Shown here piece after piece: positions 28,465 through 39,664 of a stretch of DNA of 64,000 bases (positions are counted from its first letter, which is position 1; every line of letters starts with the position of its first letter). The notes under the pieces were generated by a model. The model was not told the DNA's origin and made no database searches. It saw only the letters and a list, made by a program, of their open reading frames with translations. A program made the position numbers and the translations under genes. This stretch comes from Bartonella sp. 220B (GTDB lineage: Bacteria; Pseudomonadota; Alphaproteobacteria; Rhizobiales; Rhizobiaceae), in assembly GCF_026930205.1 (NCBI RefSeq), contig NZ_JANHOI010000002.1, forward strand, positions 1 through 64,000. The letters are read 5' to 3'.

Positions 28465-30036
28465 TTGACTCTGTTACAGATTGTTATTGGTTTTATCATA
28501 TTTTTTTTTGTTGCGTCTCTGTTGGCGATCTATACATATGGGCGTTTTGTTAAAAACGCTAGGGGGGAGTGTTCTTATGCATTGACTGTTAAGAAAGATG
28601 AGACCAAGTTCGACCGTATAGTGAGTCAATTAGCAGAAGAAACAGATGGATTAGGAGTTGATAAAGACGCTCTTTCACTCATCATTAGCAATTTGGATGC
28701 TTTTTGTGTTCGTGCAATAGGGGCAGCCCAGGCTGGACGTAGCCTTGATCTGATGTATTATATTTGGGATGATGATTTAACAGGGCGCTTGTTGTTAAGT
28801 GAAATAGTAGAGGCGGCTGATCGTGGTGTTCGGGTGCGCCTTCTTTTAGACGATATTAATGCGCAAGCACGTGACCCAGCTTATATTGCGCTGGATAAGC
28901 ATCCTCAGATTGAAGTGAGAATGTTTAATCCAGGGCGATCACGTAAAGGTGGTCTACGTCGTGGTTTAGAGATTATATTACGGGCAATTACGGTCACGCG
29001 CAGAATGCATAATAAAGCTTTTATTGTGGATGGCCGAGTCGCTTTTGTTGGAGGACGCAATCTTGCAGATTCTTATTTTGATGCTGGTGAAGAATCACAT
29101 TTTCGAGATTTAGATTTGATGCTTATTGGTCCCTCAGTTAAAAAAGTGGAAACCATTTTTGATGACTTTTGGAATAGTGCTGTAGTCTTACCGATTCATA
29201 CTTTGGTTGCTCCTAAAAGTGCAAGTGATCTTGGCTATTGGAAAGATAAATTACGCAACTTCCGTGATTCCAAGATTGCAAAGATTTATTTGGATTATGT
29301 CAAGGAGCATATTAATTTTGACTGTTTTATTCAGACAGGCAAGCGATTGTTTTTAGCAGATAAAGTTGTAGTGCTTTCTGATCCTCCAGAAAAAGCATTG
29401 CGCAAAAAAGCAGGCAATTGGCTCATGAAGGTACTCTCACAGGTTATTAGGGATGCTAAAGAAACAGTTCAGATTACATCACCTTATTTTGTTCCTGGTA
29501 AGGTAGGTACGCAGAATTTTAGCAATTTGGTTTCAAAGGGAGTTGATGTCAAAATTCTTACGAATTCCTTAGCAGCTACTGATGTGGCATTGGTTCATGG
29601 TGGTTATGTACCGTATCGTAAAGCATTATTAAAAAGTGGTGTTAAACTTTATGAGTTAAAACCGGATGGAAACACTTATGGATTGCGACTCTTTCGATCA
29701 AGTAGGGCAAGTTTACACACTAAAGCTTTTTTAGTTGATCGTAAAACTGCTTTTATTGGATCTTTAAATTTTGATCCGAGGTCAGCGGCACTGAATACGG
29801 AGATGGGCATTCTTTTTGAATGTGCACCGATTACAGCGCGGTTAGATTTGCTTTTTTCTGAAGAAACGACGGGTGAAATGAGTTATCATCTTCGTCTTGG
29901 TAACAATAACCGTATTTATTGGGATTTTATTGAAAACGAAAAACAGCATAGCGTTGATTATGAGCCAGAAAGCAGTTTTTGGCGCCGTACATTTGCCAAA
30001 ATAATAAGTTGGTTACCTATTGAGTCACAATTGTAG
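28465..30036 (+). CDS. Phospholipase D family protein / cardiolipin synthase-like (ClsC/YmdC type)
   Basis: A 523-residue membrane-anchored enzyme: one N-terminal helix (LLQIVIGFIIFFFVASLLAIY) and two HKD domains. Motif 1 is HNKAFIVDGRVAFVGGRN (His182) and motif 2 HTKAFLVDRKTAFIGSLNFDPR (His418), so both half-sites are complete. 'ITSPYFVPG' and the C-terminal 'TEMGILFE' are also typical. The family includes cardiolipin synthases that transfer phosphatidyl groups, and phospholipases D. The likely start is TTG (28465) with GGAAAG about ten bases before; no in-frame ATG lies nearby. Confidence 0.85.
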   Translation: MTLLQIVIGFIIFFFVASLLAIYTYGRFVKNARGECSYALTVKKDETKFDRIVSQLAEETDGLGVDKDALSLIISNLDAFCVRAIGAAQAGRSLDLMYYIWDDDLTGRLLLSEIVEAADRGVRVRLLLDDINAQARDPAYIALDKHPQIEVRMFNPGRSRKGGLRRGLEIILRAITVTRRMHNKAFIVDGRVAFVGGRNLADSYFDAGEESHFRDLDLMLIGPSVKKVETIFDDFWNSAVVLPIHTLVAPKSASDLGYWKDKLRNFRDSKIAKIYLDYVKEHINFDCFIQTGKRLFLADKVVVLSDPPEKALRKKAGNWLMKVLSQVIRDAKETVQITSPYFVPGKVGTQNFSNLVSKGVDVKILTNSLAATDVALVHGGYVPYRKALLKSGVKLYELKPDGNTYGLRLFRSSRASLHTKAFLVDRKTAFIGSLNFDPRSAALNTEMGILFECAPITARLDLLFSEETTGEMSYHLRLGNNNRIYWDFIENEKQHSVDYEPESSFWRRTFAKIISWLPIESQL

Positions 30037-30127
30037 ATTTTATAAACTATAATTGAAAAATTATTTTTATTTTTCTTTTCATTTTTTTTGTAGCATGGCA
30101 TAATTCTTTGCCAATCCACAACTATGA

Positions 30128-31684
<1,557 letters not shown>

Positions 31685-31760
31685 TGCATAAAAGCTTAAA
31701 GCTATTGGGCATGGTATAAAATCTTTTTTCTTTTTGTAATTTTGTTTCATAATTCTAGAA

Positions 31761-31796
31761 GAGAAAGAATTGGAGGTTTATATTCCAATTCTTCTC
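31761..31796. terminator. Hairpin between guaB and the small minus-strand gene
   Basis: AAGAATTGGA (31765-31774) pairs with TCCAATTCTT (31784-31793), and GAG/CTC adds three more pairs past a one-base bulge. The nine-base loop is GGTTTATAT. It lies between two converging genes and may stop transcription from either side, although neither side has a long T run. Confidence 0.55.
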
Positions 31797-31820
31797 GTTG
31801 GTTATATGCAATGAAGGGAA

Positions 31821-31970
31821 TTAGCTTTTTGTAGTCTTCCGCCCCGCCTTTGATGCGCGTTGGCGAGTGTTAGCTTGATCACTTTGGATGGATTTCTTTC
31901 CATTGTTTGAGGGTGATGTATTGTTGCGGCTTTTAGATGTAGTTGTTTTCCCATTATTATAAGTGTTCAT
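31821..31970 (-). CDS. Small highly basic protein of 49 residues, unknown
   Basis: An ORF of 49 codons with an excellent ribosome binding site (AAAAAGGAG, six bases before the ATG). The peptide runs MNTYNNGKTTTSKSRNN...AGRKTTKS. It has 7 Lys and 4 Arg against a single Asp, many Asn, Ser and Thr, and almost no hydrophobic residues, so it should be disordered and strongly cationic. Such composition suits nucleic-acid or ribosome binding, but I do not recognise a family. A short inverted repeat (CTGGC 31993-31997 / GCCAG 32005-32009) lies just upstream of its ribosome binding site. Confidence 0.65.
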   Translation of the reverse strand: MNTYNNGKTTTSKSRNNTSPSNNGKKSIQSDQANTRQRASKAGRKTTKS

Positions 31971-32488
31971 TATTTTCTCCTTTTTAAATTACCTGGCTTA
32001 AGGTGCCAGTACAGTAAAAACGGTCATGCCAAATAGTGGTTCCAAGCGTTTTCTAAAAAGTTAATATTTTGTTGAGGATAAGATGGGTATGCTAGTCTTA
32101 AGCGAAGTATTTTTGGCTTTTTTAGAAAGAGAACGTTTTCAATATGTAAAATATTTGTTGGCACTTGCCGTTTATAGAGAGTTATGAAAACTTAATTTAC
32201 CAAAGAATAAGATGGTGATGATTTTTACCGACACATATTGGAAGAGGACTTTAAGGATACAAGCTGTTTGTAGTATCAAATAAGGCAATATGTATTTTAG
32301 AATAATAGGATTGCGAATGGAGCGTACATAAAATAATGCCTTTGAAATGCTATAAAAAATGAAATCAGAATCATTTAACTTCCAATAGAGGTTTTGCGTG
32401 ATTTTGAAAAAACATTGGTATTGAGAAAGATAATATTGTTTTTGCTTATATCGTTGAGAGCCTTGTAAAACTTCAATGGGAGAAATGA
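31971..32488. other. Divergent intergenic region upstream of the small basic protein and the RsmB-like gene
   Basis: About 520 bp. Beyond the inverted repeat at 31993-32009 no structure stands out. Minus-strand frames here that run into the RsmB-like gene have no ribosome binding site or protein-like composition and are treated as chance. Confidence 0.4.
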
Positions 32489-33775
32489 ATGCGCTTAGGT
32501 GGGCGTTTGCGTGCAGCGATAGATATTCTACAAGAGATAGAAACCCGTCATTGCTCTGCAGGTGAAGTTTTAAAATCTTGGGGGCTTTCTCATCGCTTTG
32601 CGGGAGCAAGTGATCGTGCAGCAATTGGTACAATTGTTTATGATGTCTTGAGAAGGCGTTATTCTTTACAATGGCGCATGGAGAGTGATGATGTGCGGGA
32701 TATTGCTTTCGGAACCTTATTAGATACTGGAAAAATGACAATTGCACAAATTGATGGTGAATTAGAAGGAGATCGATTTGCACCGCAGCCATTAGGAGCT
32801 AGGCAGCGTCAATCATGGCAAAAGCAGCAGTTAGTTGATGCACCAGATTATATTCGTGGTGATATTCCTCAATGGTGTCAAGCGCATCTTATACCTTTAT
32901 TTGCTGATAATTGGGTTATTGAAACTGCTGCGTTAGCAACACGTCCTTCTTTAGATTTACGCGTAAATAGCTTGAAGGCAACGCCAGAACAGGTGCTTAA
33001 AGAACTTGTGAAAACCAAAGCTCAACCAGTGTCATGGTTTCCGCAAGCTTTAAGAATTGCACCGTTTGAAAAATTTGAGCGTCATCCCAATGTTCAAGTT
33101 GAAAGTGCCTTTCAAAAGGGATACTTTGAAATACAGGATTTGGGATCTCAGATTGTTGCTGATCTTGTCGAAGCAAAAGCAAATATGCAGATCTTGGATT
33201 ATTGTGCTGGTGCTGGTGGAAAAACATTGACTTTAGCTGCCAGTATGAAGAATCAGGGGCAAATTTATGCTCATGATTCAGATAAAGCTCGTTTGGCTCC
33301 TATTTTTGATCGTCTGCGACGCGCTGGTGTTCGTAATGTACAGCTACGAGGTCATGTAGCAGAATTAAAGCCGTTAATAGGTCAGATGGATATTGTTTTA
33401 TTAGACGCACCATGCAGTGGTACAGGAACATGGCGGCGGAGGCCAGATACGAAGTGGCGTTTGACATTAGAACAGGTAAAACAACGCCAAACGGAACAGA
33501 AGACTATTTTAAATGAGGCTATAAGTTATCTTAAACAAAATGGGCGTTTAGTTTACATTACATGCTCTCTTTTTGTAGATGAAAATGAGGAACAAATTTC
33601 CTATTTTCTTCAACAACATTCGGATTTTTGTCCCATAAATATGCGTGCACTTTGGCAGCAACATTTTCGTTTTTCGCCTGTGAAGCCGATTTTTTCAAAT
33701 TATGGACTTACCTTATCGCCAGCAACAACAAAAACAGATGGTTTCTTTTTGTCTGTGTTGCAAAAAAAACATTGA
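32489..33775 (+). CDS. RsmB-type rRNA (cytosine-5-)-methyltransferase
   Basis: A 428-residue Nol1/Nop2/Fmu-family enzyme that makes 5-methylcytosine in rRNA; the E. coli relative RsmB modifies C967 of 16S rRNA. The N-terminal NusB-like part is shorter and diverged. The SAM-binding motif is 'ILDYCAGAGGKTLTLAA', motif IV with a catalytic cysteine is 'DAPCSGTGTWRRRPDTKW' and motif VI with the second cysteine is 'LVYITCSLFVDENEEQI'. Site GGGAG before the ATG. The exact target cannot be told. Confidence 0.88.
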   Translation: MRLGGRLRAAIDILQEIETRHCSAGEVLKSWGLSHRFAGASDRAAIGTIVYDVLRRRYSLQWRMESDDVRDIAFGTLLDTGKMTIAQIDGELEGDRFAPQPLGARQRQSWQKQQLVDAPDYIRGDIPQWCQAHLIPLFADNWVIETAALATRPSLDLRVNSLKATPEQVLKELVKTKAQPVSWFPQALRIAPFEKFERHPNVQVESAFQKGYFEIQDLGSQIVADLVEAKANMQILDYCAGAGGKTLTLAASMKNQGQIYAHDSDKARLAPIFDRLRRAGVRNVQLRGHVAELKPLIGQMDIVLLDAPCSGTGTWRRRPDTKWRLTLEQVKQRQTEQKTILNEAISYLKQNGRLVYITCSLFVDENEEQISYFLQQHSDFCPINMRALWQQHFRFSPVKPIFSNYGLTLSPATTKTDGFFLSVLQKKH

Positions 33776-33909
33776 TACATATTTTTCGCATTTTTTATCT
33801 TAAATTTTACGAGAAAAACTTTTTTCTCAGGTGAACAGGCTTGTGAAAAGCAAAAGATTGAATAATAAATCATATTGGTTCTTTTTTTACAATTATTGAT
33901 TGGTTTTCT

Positions 33910-35466
33910 ATGAACATCTCACATCCAGACACCGTTCTTATCATTGATTTTGGTTCACAAGTTACACAACTTATTGCGCGGCGGGTGCGGGCAATGGGTA
34001 TTTATTGTGAAATTATTCCTTTTCAATTCGCTTCAAAAGGCATCAAGCGGATAAGACCTCAAGCTGTTATTTTATCAGGGAGTCCTCATTCTGTTATTGA
34101 TGATGGTTCGCCGCGTGCTCCGATGGAAGTTTTTAAAATTGATGTTCCAGTACTTGGTATTTGTTATGGTGAACAAGTCATGTGTGTTCAACTTGGGGGA
34201 AAGGTTGAAGCTGGATATGAGCGTGAATTTGGGCGCGCTTTTTTAGAAGTGCAAGAAGAGAGCATGCTTTTTGATGGCGTGTGGGAAAAAGGTTCGTCTT
34301 ATCAAGTATGGATGAGTCATGGTGACCGTGTGACGGTTTTACCAGAAGGATTTCGTGTAATAGGAACATCACAAGGTGCTCCCTATGCTGCTATTGCCGA
34401 TGAAAAAAGACGCCTTTACGCAGTGCAGTTTCATCCTGAAGTTGTTCATACACCGGATGGTACAAAGCTTTTGCAAAATTTTATTTTTAAAATTTCTGGT
34501 CTTAAAGGCGATTGGTCAATGGCTTCTTATCGTGAGCAAGCAATTGCTACGATACGTCAAAAAGTAGGAAAAAGCCGAGTAATCTGTGGTCTTTCAGGTG
34601 GTGTAGACTCATCAGTTGTGGCGGTGCTTCTTCATGAAGCAATAGGAGATCAACTGACCTGTATTTTAGTAGACCATGGGTTGATGCGCAAAAATGAGGC
34701 CGAAGAAGTCCTTACATTGTTCCGAGATCATTATAATATAGAGCTTATTCACGTGAATGCCGCCAATATGTTTATCGATGCTCTAGAAGGAGAAACAGAT
34801 CCAGAGAAAAAGCGTAAAACGATTGGCCGCCTTTTTATTGAAGTTTTTGAAGAGGAGACGAAAAAGATTGGAGGCGCAGAATTTTTAGCACAGGGCACAC
34901 TTTATCCAGATGTTATTGAGAGTATTTCAGCGATTGGCGAATCGGTAACAATTAAAAGTCATCATAATGTAGGTGGATTACCGGAACGGATGAATATGAA
35001 ACTTGTAGAACCGTTGCGTGAACTCTTTAAGGATGAGGTTCGTTTGCTAGGGCGAGAATTAGGATTACCTGAGCAGTTTATTGGCCGTCATCCTTTTCCT
35101 GGTCCTGGTCTTGCAATTCGGTGTCCAGGTGCAGTGACACGTGAAAAATTAGAAATTTTACGTGAGGCGGATGCTATTTACCTTGATGAAATCCGTAAAG
35201 CTGGTCTTTATGATGAAATTTGGCAGGCTTTTGCCGTTCTTCTTCCTGTTCAGACTGTTGGTGTGATGGGTGATGGGCGCACTTATGAATTTGTTTGTGC
35301 TCTTCGTGCTGTCACATCTGTAGACGGAATGACCGCTGACTTTTATCCCTATAATATGGAGTTTTTAGGCAAAACAGCAGCACGCATCATTAATGAAGTG
35401 AGAGGGATTAATCGTGTCGTGTATGATATAACTTCAAAACCTCCTGGTACTATTGAATGGGAATGA
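33910..35466 (+). CDS. guaA: GMP synthase (glutamine-hydrolysing)
   Basis: Converts XMP to GMP with ATP and glutamine. 518 residues: class I glutamine amidotransferase (1-200) with Cys85 in '[10 protein letters not shown]' and the His-Glu pair in '[12 protein letters not shown]'. The ATP-pyrophosphatase domain follows, with P-loop SGGVDSS near residue 236 and '[15 protein letters not shown]'. The C-terminal dimerisation domain ends '[13 protein letters not shown]', the family tail. Works after GuaB, encoded upstream on the same strand. Confidence 0.97.
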   Translation: MNISHPDTVLIIDFGSQVTQLIARRVRAMGIYCEIIPFQFASKGIKRIRPQAVILSGSPHSVIDDGSPRAPMEVFKIDVPVLGICYGEQVMCVQLGGKVEAGYEREFGRAFLEVQEESMLFDGVWEKGSSYQVWMSHGDRVTVLPEGFRVIGTSQGAPYAAIADEKRRLYAVQFHPEVVHTPDGTKLLQNFIFKISGLKGDWSMASYREQAIATIRQKVGKSRVICGLSGGVDSSVVAVLLHEAIGDQLTCILVDHGLMRKNEAEEVLTLFRDHYNIELIHVNAANMFIDALEGETDPEKKRKTIGRLFIEVFEEETKKIGGAEFLAQGTLYPDVIESISAIGESVTIKSHHNVGGLPERMNMKLVEPLRELFKDEVRLLGRELGLPEQFIGRHPFPGPGLAIRCPGAVTREKLEILREADAIYLDEIRKAGLYDEIWQAFAVLLPVQTVGVMGDGRTYEFVCALRAVTSVDGMTADFYPYNMEFLGKTAARIINEVRGINRVVYDITSKPPGTIEWE

Positions 35467-35658
35467 TTGAAATAAAGTTCAAACCTAGAGAGTATTGTTT
35501 AAAATTTGATATTCGAGCCAATATACAGGAGAAGAAAGTTTTTTAAAAAAGTGATTGTTTCGTATGATTTTTAGAAATCATGATTTGATTTTGTATAAGC
35601 CAATAGTGTTTAAAAGTGAAACCAGTATTGTTTAAAAGTAAGAAGTGTGAAGTTTTGT

Positions 35659-36381
35659 ATGTCTGAGAAAAAAATTGTTGCACATCGTGGTGGAGCCCAT
35701 CTTTATCCTGAAAATACGCTTTCAGCCTTTCGTCATGCAATTGCATTGGGAGTTGATGAAATTGAATGTGATATTCATTTGCTTAAAAGCGGTGAAGTGG
35801 TTATCTTTCACGATTTTCGTCTAGAACAATTGGTTGGCAGAACAGGCTATATTCATGATATTGATAATGAAACGCGCAAACAACTCCGGATAAAAGGAAG
35901 TGACGAAGCTCCTCCTTTATTAGAAGAGCTGCTTGATCTTTTAGTACCAACCAATATTGCATTGCATCTTGAAATTAAAACTTCTGGTGAAATTGAGCGT
36001 GAAACGATTTTATCCCAAAAAGCGCTTGCATTGATAAAAAGTCGAAATTTAGCAGAACGAGTTTCTGCGATCAGTTTCGATCCTGCGAGCCTTTATCCTT
36101 TTATTCAAGCAGGAATCACATCTGGCCCATGTATTGAGAGCTTTGAAGGTGATATGTATCATCATTTTTCTGAGTGGAAAAAAATGGGATATTCTGATTT
36201 GAGTTTAGATGGTTCTGTTGTTTCACAGGATTTTATTGAAGCTGCGCGTGATGCTGGTTTTACTGTGGGGGTATGGACAATCAATGGGAAGGCTCGATTA
36301 TCGCATTGGCTTGATATGCCTGTACATTATATTACAACAGATCAACCCGATCTGGCTTTACAATTGCGTACACAACGATAA
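35659..36381 (+). CDS. ugpQ: Glycerophosphodiester phosphodiesterase
   Basis: Cleaves glycerophosphodiesters (deacylated phospholipids) to glycerol 3-phosphate and the alcohol. About 240 residues, cytosolic (no signal peptide), with the GDPD motif 'IVAHRGGAHLYPENTLSAF' and 'EIECDIHLLKSGEVVIFHDFRLEQLVGRTG' giving the catalytic His, Glu and Asp residues. An in-frame GTG at 35647 would add four residues. Converges with the ugpBAEC importer, with which it makes a complete route for using glycerophosphodiesters. Confidence 0.93.
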   Translation: MSEKKIVAHRGGAHLYPENTLSAFRHAIALGVDEIECDIHLLKSGEVVIFHDFRLEQLVGRTGYIHDIDNETRKQLRIKGSDEAPPLLEELLDLLVPTNIALHLEIKTSGEIERETILSQKALALIKSRNLAERVSAISFDPASLYPFIQAGITSGPCIESFEGDMYHHFSEWKKMGYSDLSLDGSVVSQDFIEAARDAGFTVGVWTINGKARLSHWLDMPVHYITTDQPDLALQLRTQR

Positions 36382-36765
36382 AAGATATGCCTCTGGTAAT
36401 TTACACGGAGTTTCGTATATTTTCTCATGAGGTTTTATGCCAATTTATTTTTAAAGGTCTTTCAAAGCTTTTCCTCATTTTTGTAATTTTTCACATTCTT
36501 TACGATTTTTTGGTTTCAAAATCCATTTTGATAGAATGCTCATTGAATGATAAAACATGCATAAAAGCAACGAATTATCGCGTATTTCTAGCTCATTTCA
36601 TTTCTTTCCACTAAGTACAAAGTCTTCTATCAAACTACATCTCTATCATACGAAAAGAGCTCTCCTTTCTAACAAGCGGAGTTAATTCCTAAAAAATGGG
36701 ATTAAGAGAAGAGCAGCAACATTTACTGAATGGTGGCTATAAAATCAAAGTCCTCATTCGATTTA
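36382..36765. other. Convergent intergenic region between ugpQ and ugpC
   Basis: About 380 bp. A 75-codon plus-strand frame starts six bases after the ugpQ stop (MPLVIYTEFRIF..) but has no ribosome binding site, and its composition (Phe/Ile/Leu-rich) fits AT-rich noncoding DNA. No strong hairpin terminator was found for either gene. Confidence 0.4.
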
Positions 36766-37809
36766 CTAATCATTTGTGCGTTTTCCAGTGGTTTTATTAA
36801 AAGTATGAAAGTTTTGGTAAGCAACAGTAAAGCTTAGCTTGTTACCATAGTCATTTGTGAGACGCTCTTTTATTTCAGTGGTAAAAATGTTGCCATTCCA
36901 CCGTGTTATAACATGGCATCCTGTTCCGACAGGTTTGATAAGTTCAATTTGTGTGTGAAAGACAGGCCCTTTATCTGGATATTCTCCCAGCAAGATTATT
37001 TCTGGTCGGAAGGCCAAAAGATCAGTTTCTTTACTATAAGATAATGAATGGCCTAAGTGCTGTTCTAAGATATGGCGATCAAGAAAATTCATAGGAGGAG
37101 ACCCAATAAAATCAGCAACAAATGTTGTTGCAGGGCAGTCGTAAATCTCCATTGGCGTTCCAATTTGCTCGATAGCTCCTTTATTCATGACAACGATTCT
37201 ATCGGCCAGTGTCATCGCTTCTAGTTGATCATGGGTAACATAGAGGCTCGTTGTACCCAATGAACGCTGAAGTGTTTTAATCTCAATACACATTTGTGCA
37301 CGCAATTTTGCATCGAGATTTGAGAGAGGTTCATCAAAAAGGAAGACACGAGGTTGACGAACAATCACACGCCCCATTGCTACACGCTGTCTTTGTCCTC
37401 CTGATAATTGTCGTGGTTTACGATCAAGAAACGGTTCTATTTGTAAAAGTTTTGCAGCGTGTGTGATGCGTCTATTAATTTCATCTTTAGGTGTTTTACG
37501 ATTTTTAAGACCATATTCTAAGTTTCCACGAACTGTCATATGGGGATAAAGCGCATAATTTTGAAAAACCATAGCAATATCGCGATCGGCTGGTTCACGC
37601 TCATTGATACACTCGTTATCAATAGAGAGTTCACCTGAAGTGACTTGCTCAAGTCCTGCAATGATACGTAATAAAGTTGATTTTCCGCATCCTGAAGGGC
37701 CGACAAGGACAAGAAGCTCACTATCGGCAACAGTTAAGTTCAAATCGTCAATGACCAGAATGCCGTTTTCATAGTGTTTTTTTATGTTTGATAACCGGAT
37801 TGTGGCCAC
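36766..37809 (-). CDS. ugpC: ATPase of glycerol-3-phosphate ABC importer
   Basis: A 347-residue ABC ATPase of the MalK/UgpC group that powers uptake of sn-glycerol 3-phosphate and its diesters. Walker [10 protein letters not shown], signature [13 protein letters not shown], Walker [17 protein letters not shown] and the switch '[19 protein letters not shown]' are intact. A C-terminal OB/TOBE regulatory part (residues ~235-345) is present. It starts two bases after ugpE, as the last gene of the operon ugpB-ugpA-ugpE-ugpC. Confidence 0.94.
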   Translation of the reverse strand: MATIRLSNIKKHYENGILVIDDLNLTVADSELLVLVGPSGCGKSTLLRIIAGLEQVTSGELSIDNECINEREPADRDIAMVFQNYALYPHMTVRGNLEYGLKNRKTPKDEINRRITHAAKLLQIEPFLDRKPRQLSGGQRQRVAMGRVIVRQPRVFLFDEPLSNLDAKLRAQMCIEIKTLQRSLGTTSLYVTHDQLEAMTLADRIVVMNKGAIEQIGTPMEIYDCPATTFVADFIGSPPMNFLDRHILEQHLGHSLSYSKETDLLAFRPEIILLGEYPDKGPVFHTQIELIKPVGTGCHVITRWNGNIFTTEIKERLTNDYGNKLSFTVAYQNFHTFNKTTGKRTND

Positions 37810-37811
37810 AA

Positions 37812-38663
37812 TTATTTCTCCGTTTCAATAAGGCCTTTTATAAAAAGCCGCTGCATGCAAATGACGACAAGGACAGGCGGCACCATGGCAGCGACCGATA
37901 CTGCCATAAGGATATTCCATTGAGGATCATGTTGAAGTGATTCTACGATCAGTTGTTTTAGAATAATAAGGATAGTTTGATGATTCTGATCAGTTGTGAC
38001 GATAAGAGGCCAGAGATATTGTATCCATCCATAAATAAACATAATAATAAATAAAGCTGCAATGTTGCTTTTGCTAAGAGGGAGAAGAATATCTTTAAAA
38101 AATTTAAAGGGTCCTGCACCATCAACACGAGCAGCTTCTAAGAGCTCATCAGGGACAGTTAAAAAAAATTGGCGAAATAAAAATGTAGCAGTTGCAGACG
38201 CAATGAGTGGAATAATCATACCACCATAGGTGTTTATCATACCTAATTGTGCGACGACTGTATATGTTGGAATAATACGGACTTCAACGGGAAGCATCAG
38301 AGTGATAAAGATGAGAGCAAAAGCAGTTTTTCGGAAAGGGAAACGCATATAAACAATTGCATAGGCAGATAAGAGAGAAATAATAATTTTTCCAATACTA
38401 ATACCAAGCGCCATAATGAGTGAATTCATTAAAAGTGGCCATAGATTAGGAAGTCCGCGCTGCATAAGCCCATCACCAAAGATTGTGTTATAATTTTCTA
38501 GGGCATATTTTCCCGGTAACAGAGGAAGCGTTCCGGAGCTAAATGCTGCCGAACTATGAGTTGATGCAATGATAGCAACATAAACTGGAAAGCAGATAAG
38601 AATAATACCAATAATAAGAATGAGATGGGTTAGAAATTTTAAAATAGGGCGATTTTCAACCAT
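37812..38663 (-). CDS. ugpE: Permease UgpE of glycerol-3-phosphate ABC importer
   Basis: A 283-residue inner membrane permease with about six helices and the EAA loop '[32 protein letters not shown]', which docks to UgpC. The start was placed at the ATG giving [11 protein letters not shown], because GGAAG lies seven bases before it and this leaves ten bases after the ugpA stop; the longer frame from 38696 would run back into ugpA. The length then matches E. coli UgpE. Confidence 0.93.
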   Translation of the reverse strand: MVENRPILKFLTHLILIIGIILICFPVYVAIIASTHSSAAFSSGTLPLLPGKYALENYNTIFGDGLMQRGLPNLWPLLMNSLIMALGISIGKIIISLLSAYAIVYMRFPFRKTAFALIFITLMLPVEVRIIPTYTVVAQLGMINTYGGMIIPLIASATATFLFRQFFLTVPDELLEAARVDGAGPFKFFKDILLPLSKSNIAALFIIMFIYGWIQYLWPLIVTTDQNHQTILIILKQLIVESLQHDPQWNILMAVSVAAMVPPVLVVICMQRLFIKGLIETEK

Positions 38664-38673
38664 AATTCGCTTC

Positions 38674-39558
38674 CTAATATTGTACACGACGTTCAATCCA
38701 GCGAAACTGAATAAACGTTAAAACAATAACTATCAACATCAACATTGTTGATTGTGCTGCTGATGCACCGATTATTTGATTTTTAAAACCATCGTCATAC
38801 ACTTTGTAAACAAGAGTGCTGGTTGCACGAGCAGGACCTCCAGAGGTGATATTATCAATAATGCCAAATGTATCAAACATAACATAATGAATATTAACGA
38901 TGAGAAGAAAAAATGTAGTCGGTGAAATTTGCGGGAAAACTATGGTCCAAAATCGTTTAAAAGGACTAGCACCGTCAATTGCTGCAGCTTCTATTTGGGA
39001 ACGTGGAACAGATTGGAGACCCGCAAGAAAAAAGAGAAAATTATAGGATATCTGTTTCCAACTGGCTGCAATCACGATAAGGATCATTGCTTGAATGCCA
39101 TTAATACGATAATTCCATATAATACCTATTTTTTCTAAAAGAAATGGGATAACTCCAATGGTTGGATGAAAAATAAATAACCATAAAATACCCGCCAATA
39201 CTGGAGCAACGGCGTAAGGCCAAAGCAAAAGTGTTGTGTAGAACTTTTTTGCACGCATGACGCGATCAACACAGACGGCTAAAAGAAGTGATATCGACAT
39301 TGAAACGACAGTGACGGAAATAGAAAAGACTACGGTTGTGAGAAGTGATTTCAAATAAGCAGGATCAGAGAGAATTGTGAAATAATTTTCAAAACCAATG
39401 AAAGCTGTCGTAAATCCAAAAGGATCTTCACGCTCGAAAGAGGATTTTATTGCTTGGGCAGCAGGCCAAAAGAAAAACAAAAAAGTTACAAGGAGCTGAG
39501 GAAAAAGCAGCCCATAAGAGAGTAGATTATTTTTGAAATATGCGTGTTTTTCTTGCAT
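38674..39558 (-). CDS. ugpA: Permease UgpA of glycerol-3-phosphate ABC importer
   Basis: A 294-residue inner membrane permease (E. coli UgpA is of nearly equal length) with six helices and the EAA motif 'SQIEAAAIDGASPFKRFWTIVFPQISPTTFFL'. The N-terminal 'LLFPQLLVTFLFFFWPAAQAIKSSF' and 'ENYFTILSDPAYLKSL' are typical of the family. It pairs with UgpE; ugpB lies 106 bp upstream. Confidence 0.94.
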   Translation of the reverse strand: MQEKHAYFKNNLLSYGLLFPQLLVTFLFFFWPAAQAIKSSFEREDPFGFTTAFIGFENYFTILSDPAYLKSLLTTVVFSISVTVVSMSISLLLAVCVDRVMRAKKFYTTLLLWPYAVAPVLAGILWLFIFHPTIGVIPFLLEKIGIIWNYRINGIQAMILIVIAASWKQISYNFLFFLAGLQSVPRSQIEAAAIDGASPFKRFWTIVFPQISPTTFFLLIVNIHYVMFDTFGIIDNITSGGPARATSTLVYKVYDDGFKNQIIGASAAQSTMLMLIVIVLTFIQFRWIERRVQY

Positions 39559-39664
39559 TCGTTTGGCTCTTTAAATACAGAGACTTTAGAAAAGCGAACA
39601 AAAAAGAACGAGAAGGACTTAACTGTTTGGTTGAAATTTTAATTTTAATAATAACAGTGAAACC

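Noticed and set aside
32172-32792. 206-codon minus-strand frame at the start of the RsmB-like gene
   Set aside because: Half of it is the shadow of the methyltransferase gene; no start signals and no recognisable domain.
36387-36614. 75-codon frame right after ugpQ (MPLVIYTEF..)
   Set aside because: Its first codons resemble the short ORF at 25801, but the likeness fades at once and no ribosome binding site is present.
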